This document shows positions 11,661-25,350 of a stretch of 64,000 nucleotides of DNA, in pieces; positions within the stretch are counted from its first letter, which is position 1; each line of letters starts with the position of its first letter. The DNA comes from Bombyx mori (taxonomy: Eukaryota; Arthropoda; Insecta; Lepidoptera; Bombycidae): the NCBI RefSeq assembly GCF_030269925.1, contig NC_085110.1, positions 496,001 through 560,000 on the forward strand, written 5' to 3'. The notes beneath the pieces are model-generated. The model was not told the DNA's origin, made no database searches, and was given only the letters and a program-made list of their open reading frames with translations. The translations under genes were made by a program, and so were the position numbers.

Positions 11661-14600
11661 ACCGGAATCTTAGAAAGTTATTCTTGAAAACATGAAAACT
11701 TCGGAACCTATTCCGAAAAAACGAGAGCGATAATAAGTATAGTGTGGTAATAAATGTGGTCGTGAGGATTACCGCAGCGAACCCGTAATTTCATCCGTAG
11801 ATTGAAGGACATTGTCTAAGATTCCGGCAGTGACGAAGTGTACAAATTCCTGAGAACTAGGGTTCAAAGTAGAAACGCTCGGTTATTGACACTCGAAGCA
11901 AGTAGCTTCAAAATATATATCACAATGTCCGTAGGCACATGTTACCTTGCATACCTTTCACGCACAACGACGCTGTTTATAACCAGCAATGTATCACTAT
12001 GTGTCCGAAATTGTATGTTCTAGCAATCACAGCACTATGTAGGTACCTACCGTTTTTACAGTCCAGCTATTGATCTTTTATATTCATTTATTTTTCATTT
12101 TTTCTGCGAGCGACTAATTGATCGTACTCTTGGTACACATATTATGTGTGTCATACAGTCCCGTATACAGATACTACAGTGACATATGTACCCGCCTTCT
12201 GCTTCTGTCGCCGATGGACATGTGCCCTACGAGGCTGTCCACGTGAGAGATAGAAATATAAAATGGAATCGGTGCGTGTCTCGTACACGTGACCTTAGGT
12301 AGCATTGTCACCTGTCAAAATACGATTTCAATTTGTCGGGATGTTTTCCTGAAGGAAAATAATTTCTATGATGTAACTTGCGCCGTAATTGGGTACAGGT
12401 TTCGGGACAAAACTTCTTTCTTTAGAAATGATATTTTCATAGAATATTTAGTGACTTATAGATATGTGGGTCACGCATGCCTCAAGAGTCAACGTAAGCC
12501 AATATGTTCTCAAGTTTTGATGAATATGACAAGCTCGATAGATTCGGCTGGATAATCTTCGCAGAGCTCAAAATCGTCCTCACTCGCCATGTTCAGAAGT
12601 GTGTGAGTGTGTGTGTATTCGAGATGATATCCCGGTACAAAATATTCACAGAAATAAAAAATATAATTTGCTACGTGAAACATGGTTCGTGTTTACAAGC
12701 CGAATGTAATTTCGCAGTTAATTAAGTGAAGTCGGACAGAGTCGCTGATACGTAACGCGAATCCGTTCATATGGAAATTCAATACGGACCTAAATGTCAT
12801 TGACTATTATTGTACGAGTATGACTGAGCAAAACTAATTTAATGTTCCGTCCAGTGTACATCTGCAATTTGTAGGTACCTAATTTTGTTCTTAAAATCGA
12901 AATAGAATTTTTGAACGAATTCAAATTTAAACTTTTTGTTATGGAGAGAATCCATGAAGATTGAGAGAGAAACGATAGTTACAGAATACAAGAAAGCTCG
13001 CAAAAACTTTCATCATGCTAAGGACGAATACAATTAATCTTGTTATCTTACTTTACACCTTAAAGCGTGAGCAAGTATGGATAATGTGACAACTGATATT
13101 ATTCAAATACTTTACTTAACATAAATGTATTTAAACATATTTTTTTAATTTTTTTTAATTAAAAATTATTCATAAATAAATAATAAGTAATTGAATATTG
13201 AATACCGTAATACTTATAATAGTATATCCGTTAATAAGCTGTAATAATAAATGTAATAAGTAATTAAATATCCAAATTGATTACAATGAATTTTTAAAGT
13301 TCCAACTCAAGGTTATCATACTGTACCACGATGACACTACGCCAAGATATATTATGTATTCTCCGTCATATTATAATCTACTAGTGGTCCCGCAGTAGTC
13401 GAAATTCGACTATAATTAATTGAAATTATAAGTTTGTACAATATTATGATTCTATTGTCAAAGACTATTATACTTCTATAATCACAGATTTCGCCAAGAC
13501 TACAATTTAGACAAATATTAATAAGCACAAACAATATTTAATTTTAATCTATTCTCAATTTAACCAGAGACTCAGCAATAAGGAAAGTTTTTGCTTCACG
13601 TATTAATATATAGATAACGCGTACAATAATATTCACAGTAATGTTTCTTGTTGGAACCCAATTCCGCGCACCTCCGCTGGCTCCTGACACTAAAATACAA
13701 CCATTTAAGCGACAAACACTCACCCTCTTTCAACTTTATAGCGAAATTATGCAAAACTTCTTTAATATTTCTACGGTTTTTTCACTTCGAGTAAATTGGA
13801 AATCTCTGTTGTTTTATTTCGATTTCATTTATCAGCACAGAAGGAGTCGTCGTGGCGCGATCTGTACGAGATTGAAGCTGACCTTTCATTACAATAAAGA
13901 TAGATTGGGTTCAATTCTTATGAAAGAGTTCAATATTTCTAAGGATATCATGTTTATTTAAAACGGATTTAATGAAGAACCCAAGAAAATTGCAACAATT
14001 CATTGTTTGATGAACGCTATCGCTTCGCGCTCTGCCAAATGATAGCTTACATGTACCGGCAGATAATATGATTATGTTATTGCGGGGTTCACATACTGAA
14101 CATTCCTGATGAGGAAATAATTTCGTATTGTGAATTGCAATCCCACAAAATCCACATAGGCTAGATATGATGTCGTAATTTCAAAGGGCTCTTATAGACT
14201 TTTTTGCATAACGAGCTTATATTTATATTTCATAAAACTATTAATTCCCTAGTTCGCGTTCATTCCAGAACCTGTCAGCTTAAAGGACAAGGTACTGCAG
14301 TAGGCTCAAGTATTACTGAGGAGGTGTACCACAAATGCAATACAAACATGATGTAGTGGTTGAGATCATAATGTTATGAGTATAATGCTTTATACTCGGG
14401 TATCTTGGTGCATCATAGGCAACAGTAATTCGATTGGCAGAGACATTTCCTCGCTAATAAGAAGTGCATTACAGTAACACGCCGGTGATAGAATTTGTGA
14501 TCGATGCTATAATATTGATGACTAATTTTTATTTCATTACACTGCACTGTACTCACAGGCGAGGACTTTGGGAGAGGATCTTCAGGGGTAAGAAGCGGCT

Positions 14601-14909
14601 TGACTGTTGGTCTGGAATTGACTCACCATCAGGCCCGCCGAAAAGAATGAGGCTAGCGGTTACAAGGGCACATAGACCTCTCGAAGTGAATAATACTGAA
14701 AAAAGCCTCCCACAATCATATTCAGTCCAAAGTACACTTCAGTGTCGGTGGACATAGTTAATATTAGGTGTACGCTCATATGAATTAAAAGCAGGCCTCA
14801 GCTTCCGTAAAAGTACAGGGAAATCAGGGCAGCAGAGAAATTGAATTTAGGAGTATATTCAGCAAACCAGGACTATAACTCTGTAACTGAACTTAATTCG
14901 AACCGCCTA
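11661..14909. other. Spacer, no gene supported
   Basis: Several open frames of 60-106 codons occur (for example at 13641-13961). All are AT-rich and none shows a known domain, consistent splice sites or coding-like composition. Confidence 0.35.
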
Positions 14910-14955
14910 TAGATAGATAGATAGAGAGACAGATATAATTATAGATAGATAGATA
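14910..14955. repeat. (GATA)n microsatellite
   Basis: Imperfect tandem ATAG/GATA units, split by AGAGACAGATATAATT. Confidence 0.85.
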
Positions 14956-17761
14956 CGCTTTATTACTTGTACTTAGAAATAATGCACCATCGCAATTATT
15001 ACAGACATATCTTTTATGCCTTTTGTACGTGTTTATGTTGTAAGCTGAGAAGTCTTGATTGCTCAACCGTTTCATATTACAACCGAGTACAACAGAGATC
15101 ATTCCGAACGAATTCCATCAAAAAAATAGCGTAAATGTGAAACCCATAACTCAATGGCTGATCGTAACTGACAGGCAGCGAAAATCCGAGGCCCCGTCGG
15201 CGGAAATATTATAAGGTATCAAATATAGAGCAGTGACGTCATCCAGCGACAAGCCCTTATTGGAGTGAAATTCCCATCTCCGATAGTTCGGAGGGTAGGT
15301 TCATGAGCTCGCATTTCAGTTTTTCGGTTTGCGAAGCTGTATATAGTAGAACCAACGTGTGTCCGCGACCTCAGACTTAAATCAGATTGACGTAATATTA
15401 CTTACTATGTCTGTTTTATTCTTTTAACTAGATAGCCAGGCTCAAGGCATATCTGTTATTAAGTGACGACCGAAGGCCATCCTTATCTCAATGTGACTGA
15501 CGCACCCACCTTGAGACATGAGGTTTAAGTCTCAACTGTGGTTTACAACGACAATCCCACCGTAGGAGCTGGAACGTACGTCGAACAATTTCTTCCGGCA
15601 GGAATAGGAAGAAAAGTGTTACTGAGTCACAGAGGATCCCACTAAGCCCTACCAAGCTACCATCAGTAAATACGATTGTAGTATAGTTGTACAAAAACTT
15701 TGAGAGCGTTGCTGTTCGTTCTCCAATTGATACCTAGACGGTTTGAAGCTTAGCTTATCATGCCCTTCGTTAACCCAGACTTGCAGTGCTTGCGATAGGC
15801 AGAAGCTCGGCTGTACCCACGGCATTGGAGGCGTCCGACGTCTGTCTACAAAGGGCATTAAAAATAAACTTTGTAATACATCCCAGAATTAGCAGTTAAT
15901 ATACATTTTTAATGCCAATGTAAGAGCAGTTTTATCTGTTATTTTTAATACATAGATGGCTGAATAAGCTCATGGTTCCTCTGAAGTCAAATGGCTGCTA
16001 AAACCCATAAACATTAGTTCAAATACTACACACAACATTTTTGCTTACCATCCGTTACCCAGTCTTTTACCAACGTCACCTAGTGGTCAAGAGAAAAGTA
16101 AACTTACTGGAGTAAAATATTAAAACAAATTACCTGAATCATAAGACATTTGTACTCCTACGTTGACGCACACGTACTCCACACATCCGTCTATTGTATA
16201 TAGTGATATCATTTTCTACGGCAAGACACAACAAAGTACAAAGCAACACTGTCGGGACTCAGCTCTGGGTCGTAATGTATGTGGAACTTGGAATGCGTGG
16301 GATCACACACACTAGTGGCGCTAGTGCAGATGAAACAGTCAAACGACTTCCATTCTTTAAAATCTGGTTAGTTTTACTTATTTAATAGATGAACTATGGG
16401 ATCTAAGGTTAGCGTCGCTCATGGCATAATAGACTTCAATATCAGTAATAGTAGTACAAGACCACTGATAACAAGTCCATCGACCCATCGTGAAGTCCTT
16501 CAAATAAAGAACTAAGGTTGTGGTGTGATTTCTTCCAACGCTCAACAACAAAACCTGTGCGTTAATTGTCATTTTAGAGCGTCCGACTTTCTGAGTCGTA
16601 AAGTGTTTTGGGTCCAACAGTTGAATGACGTGGTCATTATTCGAGTTAACTCTGTTGTAGTGATGTAATGTGCCCGGTTTTAAGAATCATTCATCACAAG
16701 TTTCATTCTTTGGAAATATCAAAAGACTAAAAAAGTATTGTGGTCCTTCTTTGATATACAATGTGTACGATCAGTTAGTACGTAGGGGAGAAAAATATTT
16801 GAAATTCTCACAATAAAGCACGTTAAAAAATACGACAATCAAACAAGTGATACTCACCTCGGTCTGCTCCCACGGTCTGGTGTTATACACTTCGCAGGAA
16901 GGTGGGACCGAACTGCACTTGTCCAAGGGGGTGATCTTCGAAAAAAATCCGAATAAACTTCATGGAAATGGAAAATTTTCAGGTAGTATAGTCCACTATT
17001 AGGGCTTACACAGTTGTATCATAATCGTTATGTATTGTTAACACGTACCAGCAACTTCAAGCTTGATTACATAGTTTTTTCTATTTTTAATTTTATGATT
17101 TTTCACTTTTTTGTCCGTCGGTCCAGTGACATTTTAAGATAACCTCATTTCTCATGAGAGCTCCGATTGAATTCGTGTGTGTGTCAATTGACAGACCTTA
17201 AGGCGTCTGCATTTAGCGAATTTTTAAACGTGCATTGAATAAAAAAAGTGTCGGGACCATACACAATGCTTTCATTTACCTATCATTACAGTTACTCTGT
17301 GTGGTATGTGCCCTTTGCGAGAAGGGCTGAGTGTCGCCGAGAGTGCGTTATGCACCCACAACACCTCTCGTCAATATATGTGGGCCACGAAACCGACCAC
17401 GAGTGCTGTGGGCAGGCAGGAAAAGGGACCGTCATCAACCTATGCTTGCAACAAAGCAGTGAGATCATCTGATACTACTGCAACAATAAAACATACAATT
17501 GACATTTCAACATCACGGTCCATGGTGGGTCACATTGCTGTTGTCCATGTTAACCAAATAACAGCACAATACCACTTACGGAAGTAACGAAAATATTATT
17601 TTAAATTAAGAATCTCCCTACACAGAAAATAAAACCTTTGAAATACTCTTGAAATTCATAAACTCCAAAATAAAAATCAATCAGAGAAAGGATTATGTAA
17701 ATAGCTTTTCCATTTTAGTATCAAATTAAATTTACAAAGCCTTTACAAAGCATAGAATAAC
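14956..17761. other. Spacer with a decayed Bm1-like copy (about 15425-15665)
   Basis: The order of CACCCACCTTGAGACATGAGG, TTTAAGTCTCAACTG and TTTACAACGACAATCCCACC fits a strongly diverged minus-sense Bm1. No gene was recognised. Open frames at 16378-16617 (minus) and 17248-17587 (plus) have no known motif. Confidence 0.4.
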
Positions 17762-18006
17762 TTTTTTTTTTTTTTTTTATGATTGAAAGTTTACTGGTGG
17801 CCCGAAGGCCTTTCCAGTTTCACCAGGACAGGTGGGCGAGCAAAGGCTCAGCCAAGAGGGGTGGGATTTGCTAACAACTGCCCGAGCGCCTCCGAAGGAG
17901 ACCTAACAACTCAAGAGCAATTGTTTCGCGAATGAATCTACTACCGGATCGGAATCGCGACCCGCTGAGAAGATCCGGCGAGAAACTCAGCGGGCTGATG
18001 CATGGG

Positions 18007-20884
18007 TTAGGTTGCACGTCGACCTCTTTGTCGAGTTCGACGAGTACGGTTACCGGGGTCCCTAAGCCTGCCCCTAGTATTAGAGCTGAAGGCATCTAAT
18101 GCAAAGGTTATTGGATCTGATGGATCCGTAAGGACGTGTCTAGGGCGTCGACGGTGACTGGCTCCTGCATGATCAGGATTCGGGGAGTAGTCAGCGGCGG
18201 CAACGATAAGGCGATTATCATGACGCATAGCCTTATCGAAGTATCGTTCCGACGCTGACTTCATGTATTTCCGAATTGATTCGAGGCCCAGGTCGTCGTG
18301 TAGGTCAACGTTCCTCACGAACCACGGAGCCCCGACAGCTAACCTGCAAAAGCGGGATTGTAAAGATTGGAGGGTGTCTATGTGTGTGCGGGTCGCGTGA
18401 GCAAACACCACACTCGCGTAAGTCATGACGGGCCTAATGCAAGTTTTGTAAAGTGTCACCTTGTTCCGAAGGGACATTTTACTCCGCTTACAGATCATGG
18501 GGTAGAGTCTACCGAGAATAAACGCGGCACGGTCACGGACTGATTTTATATGCGGGCGGAATGTCATCGATGCATCCAGGGTAACGCCCAGGTACTTGAC
18601 CTTCCTGGCCCAGGGTATGGGTTGTCTAAAGAGAGTAATCGGGGGTGTGAGATTCCTCCTCCTAATCCGGGAGGAAATCCGTGAGGAGCTTCCCCTCTGA
18701 AATAGCACCGCAGTACTTTTCGCTGGGTTGATGTCTATGCGCCATTTTCGGAACCACTGTCCTAGGGCTAGGGCTGCGCTCTGAAGCTTCTTCGCGATTA
18801 GGGACTTATTTCTACTAGAATAGTAAACAGTCGTGTCGTCGGCGAATAAAGCTAAATGGGTCGGCGGCGACCGGGGAATATCGTTGACGAATAAGCTAAA
18901 TAGGAGGGGTGAGAGGACAGAGCCTTGCGGGACTCCAGCTGTGAGAGGTCGTGGGGAGGAGCGGGTTCCCTCGACTCGATATCGAAAAGAGCGGTTCGAC
19001 AAGAAGTCCCGTATGATGAGCACGAGACTATCCGGCACGCCCATGTTGAATAGTTTGAAAATCAAACCATTGTGCCAGATTTTGTCGAACGCTTTTGCGA
19101 CGTCGAAGAAGAGAGCTCCCGTGTATAACGGTTTTGGTCGATTAAGCCCCACAAGAATGTGCTCCGTGAGGCGGTGCACCTGTTGAACGCATGAGTGATT
19201 TGTACGGAATCCGAATTGTTCATCGATGAGAATGCCCTTGGATGAGACGAAGTCTCTGAGGCGTTTGTAGAGCAGACGCTCATACAGTTTGCCTAGAGAC
19301 ATGAGGAGGCTAATCGGGCGGTAGCTCGTCGGATGATTTTTTGGTTTACCGGGTTTATGTATGCCGATAACGTCCGCTTCTTTCCACACCGCGGGAAAGA
19401 TACAGTTCGCCATAGCGGCATTGAAAATAGATGCCAACATCACGATGAGTTGGACGGGTAGAAGTTTAATAACGCGGTTAGATATACCGTCGGAACCGGG
19501 AGCCTTGCGAGGACGTAGGTCTTTGATCAAGTCTTTAACTTCTATCGGGGTGACGGGTGGTAACGCATCCGATGGTGGCAAGGAGGCTCTGCGTTCTACC
19601 TCACTGTCTACTAATTCTACATGAACAGGGTCCACGGATTGAGTGCTGGGCGTGCACTGGGTTTGCAATGTATCGGCCAGCAGCTCTGCTTTTTCGTCAT
19701 CATCGAACGCCGCGAGTCGGCCTGAGGGGCCTACGAGGGGGGGCATAGTTACTACCGTATCCGATTTGAGAGTACGAGCTAAGCGGTAGTAAGACCTTTG
19801 GGAGGGCGCGAGTCCTTCTAATCAGACCATCTGGCATCTCGGACTTCGGTGATGCGAGACTTTACGTCGCGTTGTAGGGCACGCATTCGAATACGATTTT
19901 CCGCGGTAGGATACCTGTCGTAGGCGCGTATCGAGGCGTTCTTAGCTCTAAGGAGTTCCCTAATATCGTCGGACAATTTGAAGCGGTGAAGGAAGTCCTC
20001 CGCTACAACTTGTTTCGATGACCTATCTAATGTCGAGGTGATGTGTGACGTTAAGATGTCTATGGCTTCAGCGGTATCCTGAGGAGACGGGATAGAGTCC
20101 GGGTTAAACGGGAGCGATGGTGGATCAGATTCAGCCAGGCTGATGCCCAGCGTGTGCCAATCCACCACAGTCCTCGTGACGGGAACGGAATCGGGAGCGC
20201 GACCGAGCTTCATAACGACGGGACGGTGGTCTGAATCTAACTCTGAAACTACTTCGATCGAGTGTAAGCGCAGAGTTACGTTTTTTAATAACGCTATGTC
20301 GAGTATATCCGGGCGATGCGCGATATTTAGCGGGTAGTGAGTCGGGGTTAGCGGAGCGACGATATCGAAGGCGAGATCATCGACTAACGCGTCAAGCCGC
20401 CTGCCATTCGGGGTTGTGGTGTGTGAGTTCCACCTGAGTGTTTACAATTTAGGTCGCCCGCCAGAATGACAGAGCTCCCCATACCGAGCAGCGCCTCGAT
20501 ATCACTGCTTAGAACGATCTTATCCGGTGGAAGATAAACGGACGCGATAACGATCGGCGCGTGTCTTGTCAGTGAGATTCGGCACACTGATGCTTCGATA
20601 TTAGCGAGCGCGGGAGGATCGAGCGGGACGCAATGCAGGGCTCTTCTATAGTAAATGACGGTACCATCACCACGGGCAGAGAGCCTGTCGTTCCTGACCA
20701 TGTTATAGTTTGCGATTTTACGGTCACGGCGCGCGGGCTTAAGTAGGGTCTCCTGCACTAAAAAGATATCAATTTGATGGTCACGCAAAAAGTCAGAAAC
20801 CTGATCACGTTGATTTGCGAGACCGTAAGCGTTAAAAAATCCTATCGTTACGGATAGGGGCTTTATTCTACTTATATACGCCAT
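18007..20884 (-). pseudogene. LINE ORF2 (APE endonuclease and reverse transcriptase), frameshifted
   Basis: Read on the minus strand, an apurinic-type endonuclease comes first (FFNAYGLANQRDQV, LVQETLL, AGDLNCKH). A connector follows, then a reverse transcriptase (APGSDGISN, SYRPISLL, FDVAKAFDKIWH, GVPQGSVLSPLLFSL, catalytic LFADDTTVYY near 18,835). Two breaks are visible against the sister copy. One base is missing just after the AGDLNCKH motif (about 20,440), and about four bases are missing at about 19,820, which creates a stop after ARWSD. The RT half is still one long frame (18007-19746). The protein would nick target DNA and copy its own RNA, but this copy is inactive as it stands. Confidence 0.85.
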
Positions 20885-20887
20885 TGA

Positions 20888-22515
20888 TTACCGGCGGAGT
20901 GAGGGGAGGACGTACGTATTTAATGACGCGTATACGTCGGCGTATTCCTGCACAACGGCGATAAAGTGTTGCGCAGTGGAGGCAGCGCGAATGGCGTCGC
21001 CCAAAGCGTTAACGCGCTCAAAGTTGATCGACTGAAAGAAGTCGATCGCTAAAGCGAGATTTTCGGACGCGGTCGGAGGGCAAGTCGCAGGAGAGGGACG
21101 AGTCGCGGGGGCGGGACGAATCGCGGAGGAGGGAGTTGTAGCCGTGTTCGTGAACGGCAGCGGTTTTGCCCAGGCCGAGACACTGGGCACCGCCGCCGGA
21201 ACGAACGCTGGCTTAGCCTGCGACGCAGAGGGTGCCGAGGCTTTGATGTCTGGGCCGGAAGCTCGGAGGCGGTTTTGGCGGGCGACGCGGCGATTTATTT
21301 TAGGGGCTTGAGGGCAACCACGGTAATTCGCGGGGTGACCCTGTGTTCGACACAGGACGCAGCTAGGCGGTTCCGTCGCGGTTTTTTGGTCGCGAGCGCA
21401 GAGGGCCGTGGCGTGATCGCCCAAACACTTAACACATCGGGGGCGCGCGTGACAGTTACGGGAAGAGTGCCCGTACAATTGACAGTTATGGCACTGGCTA
21501 GGAGTGCCTTTTTATGGGGGGCTTCGATGGCGATACCGGAGAGCCTACAGACGGTCTGTGTGTTGAAGATTTTCTTACCCTCGGGGGTAGGCTGGAGGGT
21601 GACTAGAACCATATTATATGGCTCCCTACCGCGACCGGTGTGCATACGGTGCACAGAATTCACTGGAAAGCCCTGTTCTAACAGATCGGCCTTGACGAGC
21701 TCTACATCTAACTCCTTAGGGATTCCGCGTATTACAACGCGGAGTTCGCGCTCCTCCTGGAGCGTATAAGTATGGAAACTTATACGTTCCTTACGGAGGT
21801 AAGAAGAGAGGGCCCTATGGTCGTCGGGTGTTTGAACCTTAATTTGAATGCCGTTCGCCTGGTTACGGGCATTCGTGAAATTTATATTTTTGGCCTTAAG
21901 GGCCAGGCAAACTCGATCCCAAGCTGCCTTCTCCTGAAGGATAACCGGGGGAGGGGTCTGGGTTTTATTTTGTGCCACCGGACGCGGCGACGGAGTGGCA
22001 CGGGCTGGGAGCGCAACGGGAGTCTGAGGTCGGGGGCGCGACGCGTTCACGGCTTTGCTAATTTTAGCGGCCGCGGGAGCTCGAGACTCCGCGGCACGCT
22101 TCTTACCCTTTTGCACCAGGGTGAATCCATCCGTCGATGAGGCGGGGGCGAGGTCGACCTCCATGTCCGAGTCAGAGTCGGAGCACGAGGAGGCGGGTGC
22201 AGGCGACCTACGAGCAAGTGTAGGTGTTTTAGAGGGCGCGACGGAGGCCGCGGATGATCTCTCAGCTGAAACGATGGTCACGGCGGACGACGCAGCAGCT
22301 TTTCTCGCCAGTATAGGCGACACGGGAGCGGCAGGCACGACAGAGGCTGCGGTGCTCAATGCAGAAGCTCTGCACGCAGGTACAGGCGACGCAGGAGCAG
22401 CGAGCGCGGCGGAGTCCTCGAGAGGGCTCGCAGTGTGGTTGGCCTTGAAGGCCAGAAACTCTGAGGCGAGCTGTGGGTGGCGAAGTCGGAGGAATTCCGC
22501 GATTACAGCGTCCAT
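20888..22515 (-). pseudogene. LINE ORF1 (gag-like), frameshifted
   Basis: This is the RNA-binding gag-like protein of a Jockey-clade LINE. The N-terminal part is Ala/Pro/Ser-rich. A central segment (AWDRVCLALKAKNINFTNAR onward) matches the PRE_C2HC-type domain that precedes zinc knuckles in Jockey gag proteins. The C-terminal part has three CCHC-like knuckles, of which CVKCLGDHATALC and CVLCRTQGHPANYRGC are visible. The reading frame breaks near 21,510: the sister copy has one more base in the corresponding AAR-rich stretch, so the knuckles lie in another frame here. The ATG at 22515 opens the protein; upstream codons in frame lack an ATG. The stop lies four bases before the ORF2 start, the same compact spacing as in the other copy. 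Confidence 0.8.
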
Positions 22516-22649
22516 TATGGATACGTGCCCAGGTGGGGCTGCCCCGGGACTTTGAATACACTCGCCTTGCGGCGAGGCCCCAACTTCTCGGACCTGAGCG
22601 GTTCTATTGAACACAGGTGGCAATGCGGCGCGATTACTACAGGACAAAG

Positions 22650-22918
22650 AAAAAGCACAACATAACAGAAATTACAAAAAGAAACAAAACAAATAAATAC
22701 TTGCAGGAAAACACTTTGTCGGCAAATGTTCCACGAACACAAAAATAACTAAAACAAAACAAACAAAAGCTTCCAGGAAACACACTTGGTCGGCAGATGT
22801 ATCACGAACACAGGCCGCGCGAACAATGGCCGGGCTAACAAAAGCCGGGCGAACAAAGACCGGGCGATCGAGTGGACGATGAGCACGTCCGCACGTGACG
22901 GGTGCCTCTATCGGAATT
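22650..22918 (-). repeat. 5' leader of the LINE with tandem repeats
   Basis: Two related units (about 22680-22745 and 22753-22818) share AACAAA, a CAGGAAA-CAC core, TTGGTCGGCA/TTGTCGGCAAATGT and CACGAACACA. They are followed by three short copies of GCCGGGCGAACAAAG type (about 22825-22865). Repeated 5' units often act as LINE promoters; that role is inferred here. Confidence 0.55.
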
Positions 22919-22928
22919 ATAGAATACC

Positions 22929-23797
22929 TGGAACATCAATATAAGTACCACATAATTGTTGCACTTAAAAATATAGCATAAATATCCATAATAGCAGACC
23001 CATGCTACCCTATAAATTTAAAAAAGATTAACGTAGCTACCTATGTATGTATGAGTGAACCATTTTTTTTAATTAGTCTGTTAGTTCTAGAGGCTAATTA
23101 AAATATATAACATACATAATTTACATTTTTATAACGTTAAGTAGATGTAAAGAGATAGCTGATTTAATGGCCATACAAGACGGCACTGTTTGTGCGAAGC
23201 TTGTCTTTTGTCACACGGATACCGAGTACAATGCGTGAGCCTTTATCTTGAGTTTTCTACACAGAAACGTGTACCCACTATGATTGTGAGATTCGTAAAG
23301 GGGCCAACTTGCGCACTACATTCAACATTTCTTTATTTTCATTTGGGTCCCAATAGCAACTAGAAATAACGTCAGGAAAAAACCAAACAAGGAATGTATG
23401 TAACCAAAATTTTCTCTAAGGAGTGAAGGGCCTCTGATCTTTTAAGAATTTGTATCCCATTACAAATTCAAGGTCAAGGAAGATCAAGATAACGAACAGA
23501 TGACTTCATAGCTCACCAGCAAAGTGTATTGTGAACCGGTACGGGTACCTACCACCGTGCTGCTTATAATTGTAGTGAAGCGTTCCAGTCTAAGAAGTGT
23601 GACCGCGTTCAACTTCGAGTCCCGGGACTGATGACCTCAGTACCGTTGAGATGTTCTTAGTAACTACATACATAGATAGTGCTCGGTGAACTTTAAGATT
23701 ATCTGCCTTTGTTCGCTAATAAACTACATACCAAATAGTTACATAAGTAATGTGAGCCTCATAGCATGATGTGCAATATTTTACACTTTGACAATAG
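22929..23797. other. Spacer with a decayed Bm1-like fragment (about 23525-23660)
   Basis: Remnants such as GTACGGGTACCTACCACC, GAAGCGTTCCAGTC and GAGTCCCGGGACTG suggest an old plus-sense SINE. No gene was seen. Confidence 0.35.
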
Positions 23798-24036
23798 CTG
23801 GTGGTAGGACCTCTGTGAGTCCGCGCGGGTAGGTACTACAACCCTGCCTATTTCTGCCGTGAAGCAGTAATGCGTTTCGGTTTGAAAAGTAGGGCAGCCG
23901 TTGTAATAATACTTGAGACTTAGAACTTATATCTCAAGGTGGGCGGCGCATTTACGTTGTAGTTGTCTATGGGCTCCAGTAACCACTTAACACCAGGTGG
24001 GCTGTGAGCTCGTTCACGCATCTAAGCAAAAAAAAT
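23798..24036 (+). mobile_element. Bm1-type SINE, 5'-truncated
   Basis: It runs from TGGTGGTAGGACCTCTGTGAG through CCACTTAACACCAGGTGGGC to TCTAAGCAAAAAAAA. AATAGC on both sides may be a short target duplication. Confidence 0.8.
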
Positions 24037-25046
24037 AGCATTAAGATTTCACAACATCTGTTTTAAAAATGAGGCTCCAAAAAATCTTATTCATTTACAC
24101 CTCACGGAATGAGTTCACTGAATCGCAGGTGGTTTGTTCGGAGACCCTCGCACCCCGGATACCTCCCCGGTAGGTATAAGTTTGCGAGTAAACTTGTGAA
24201 CATTTAATTCTTGTTCGGTTGATATTTGTGACTTGTTGCGTCTAGTTTTGGCGTTAAGCGGGGTGTGGGACTGAGTAGGGACGAATGTATTGTCTAAGTT
24301 CGTGTATGCTTCCCATATATAGTATTATTAAGTACCGCCCGAAACACCTTAAAAATAATCACTATTACAGTAAAATGCCTCTAAAAAGTGACCGAGCTCC
24401 TGTAGCATTCGCTTGTTCAGTATTTACTAGATCATGAGTGGATAGCCGAGCAGCTCACTTATTACTATGTAGTTTCATTAAAAGGCTTCTCTACTTATCT
24501 AAAAATCATACTGAAACTTTGGATTACTTCTTATCTGAACTTCAAACAAGCCTACGCATATTCGTAGGCGGAGTAAATAATTGCTAGCACTGGGTCGCGA
24601 TGACGCACAACGAGTCAATACTTACTGTCGAGGACCAGACAAGAGAAAGTTAATAACATAAGAAAATAAAGGTATTTTTATAAAATCACGAAAGCACCAA
24701 GTCTCCTGTCCAAACACAGGGGCTCGCTTCAATATTTTCCCGTCAGACGCGGACGGCTCTGTAACCAATCAATTGCTCGAGTCCGGGCCAATATTTGCGT
24801 AGCCCTCGGCTTTACTCGTTCCACCTCACCTACCTACGTAGCAGAACCTACATGATACCACATTCTAGATAATGAACGTTCATTACGTTAAATCTTTATT
24901 TTAAAGAAAACCAATTTTATTTGACCTGAAATTCGTTTATATAATGTATTAATTAAATTTTAATTTCATTCCAATATCAATGAATAAAACCTTTAAAATA
25001 AATCACCGCATTTATCACTCTGGTCATAACATTTTTATAGTAGAAC
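24037..25046. other. Spacer, no gene seen
   Basis: No supported coding or repeat feature. Confidence 0.4.
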
Positions 25047-25350
25047 TAGCTGACTTGGCACACTTCGTAGTACCTCAATCGAGAAATAAAAGGCCTAAAT
25101 TTTTGTATAAAAGTATAAAATAAACTTAAAACAAACAAAAGGAATCCGTCCGACGGGGGACACATCAACGGAAAAAGAAAATTGTTTTTTTTTTTTTTAA
25201 TTCCGAACATTTTCATATTTATTCACCTTTTAAACCTTCTCTGGACTTTCACGAATAATTCAAGACCAAAATTTGCCAAATCGGTCGAGCCTTTCTCGAG
25301 TTTTAGCGAGACTAACGAACAGCAATTCATTTTTATATATATAGATAGAA
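25047..25350 (+). repeat. Dispersed repeat ending GAACAGCAATTCATTTTTATA, copy 2
   Basis: It has the same start (ACTAGCTGACTTGGCACACTTCG) and end (TTTTAGCGAGACTAACGAACAG ... TATATAGATAG) as the copy at 4157-4408. An extra internal segment (about 25094-25160) is missing from copy 1. Confidence 0.65.

Larger units (their letters stand above)
17762..22918 (-). mobile_element. Jockey-clade non-LTR retrotransposon (LINE), near full length but decayed
   Basis: On the minus strand the order is 5' leader with short tandem repeats (about 22650-22918), ORF1 (gag-like, zinc knuckles), ORF2 (endonuclease plus reverse transcriptase), a 3' region and a poly(A) run (the T-run at 17762-17780). Flanks ATAGAATAAC (17752-17761) and ATAGAATACC (22919-22928) look like a target-site duplication with one mismatch, the normal product of target-primed insertion. 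Both ORFs carry frameshifts compared with the sister copy at about 60.5 kb, so this copy should not be able to move by itself. Confidence 0.85.

Noticed and set aside
18833..19624. Plus-strand open frames inside the minus-strand LINE, with the same shadows at 63140-63949
   Set aside because: They are antisense shadows of the reverse-transcriptase ORF; identical shadows appear in both LINE copies.
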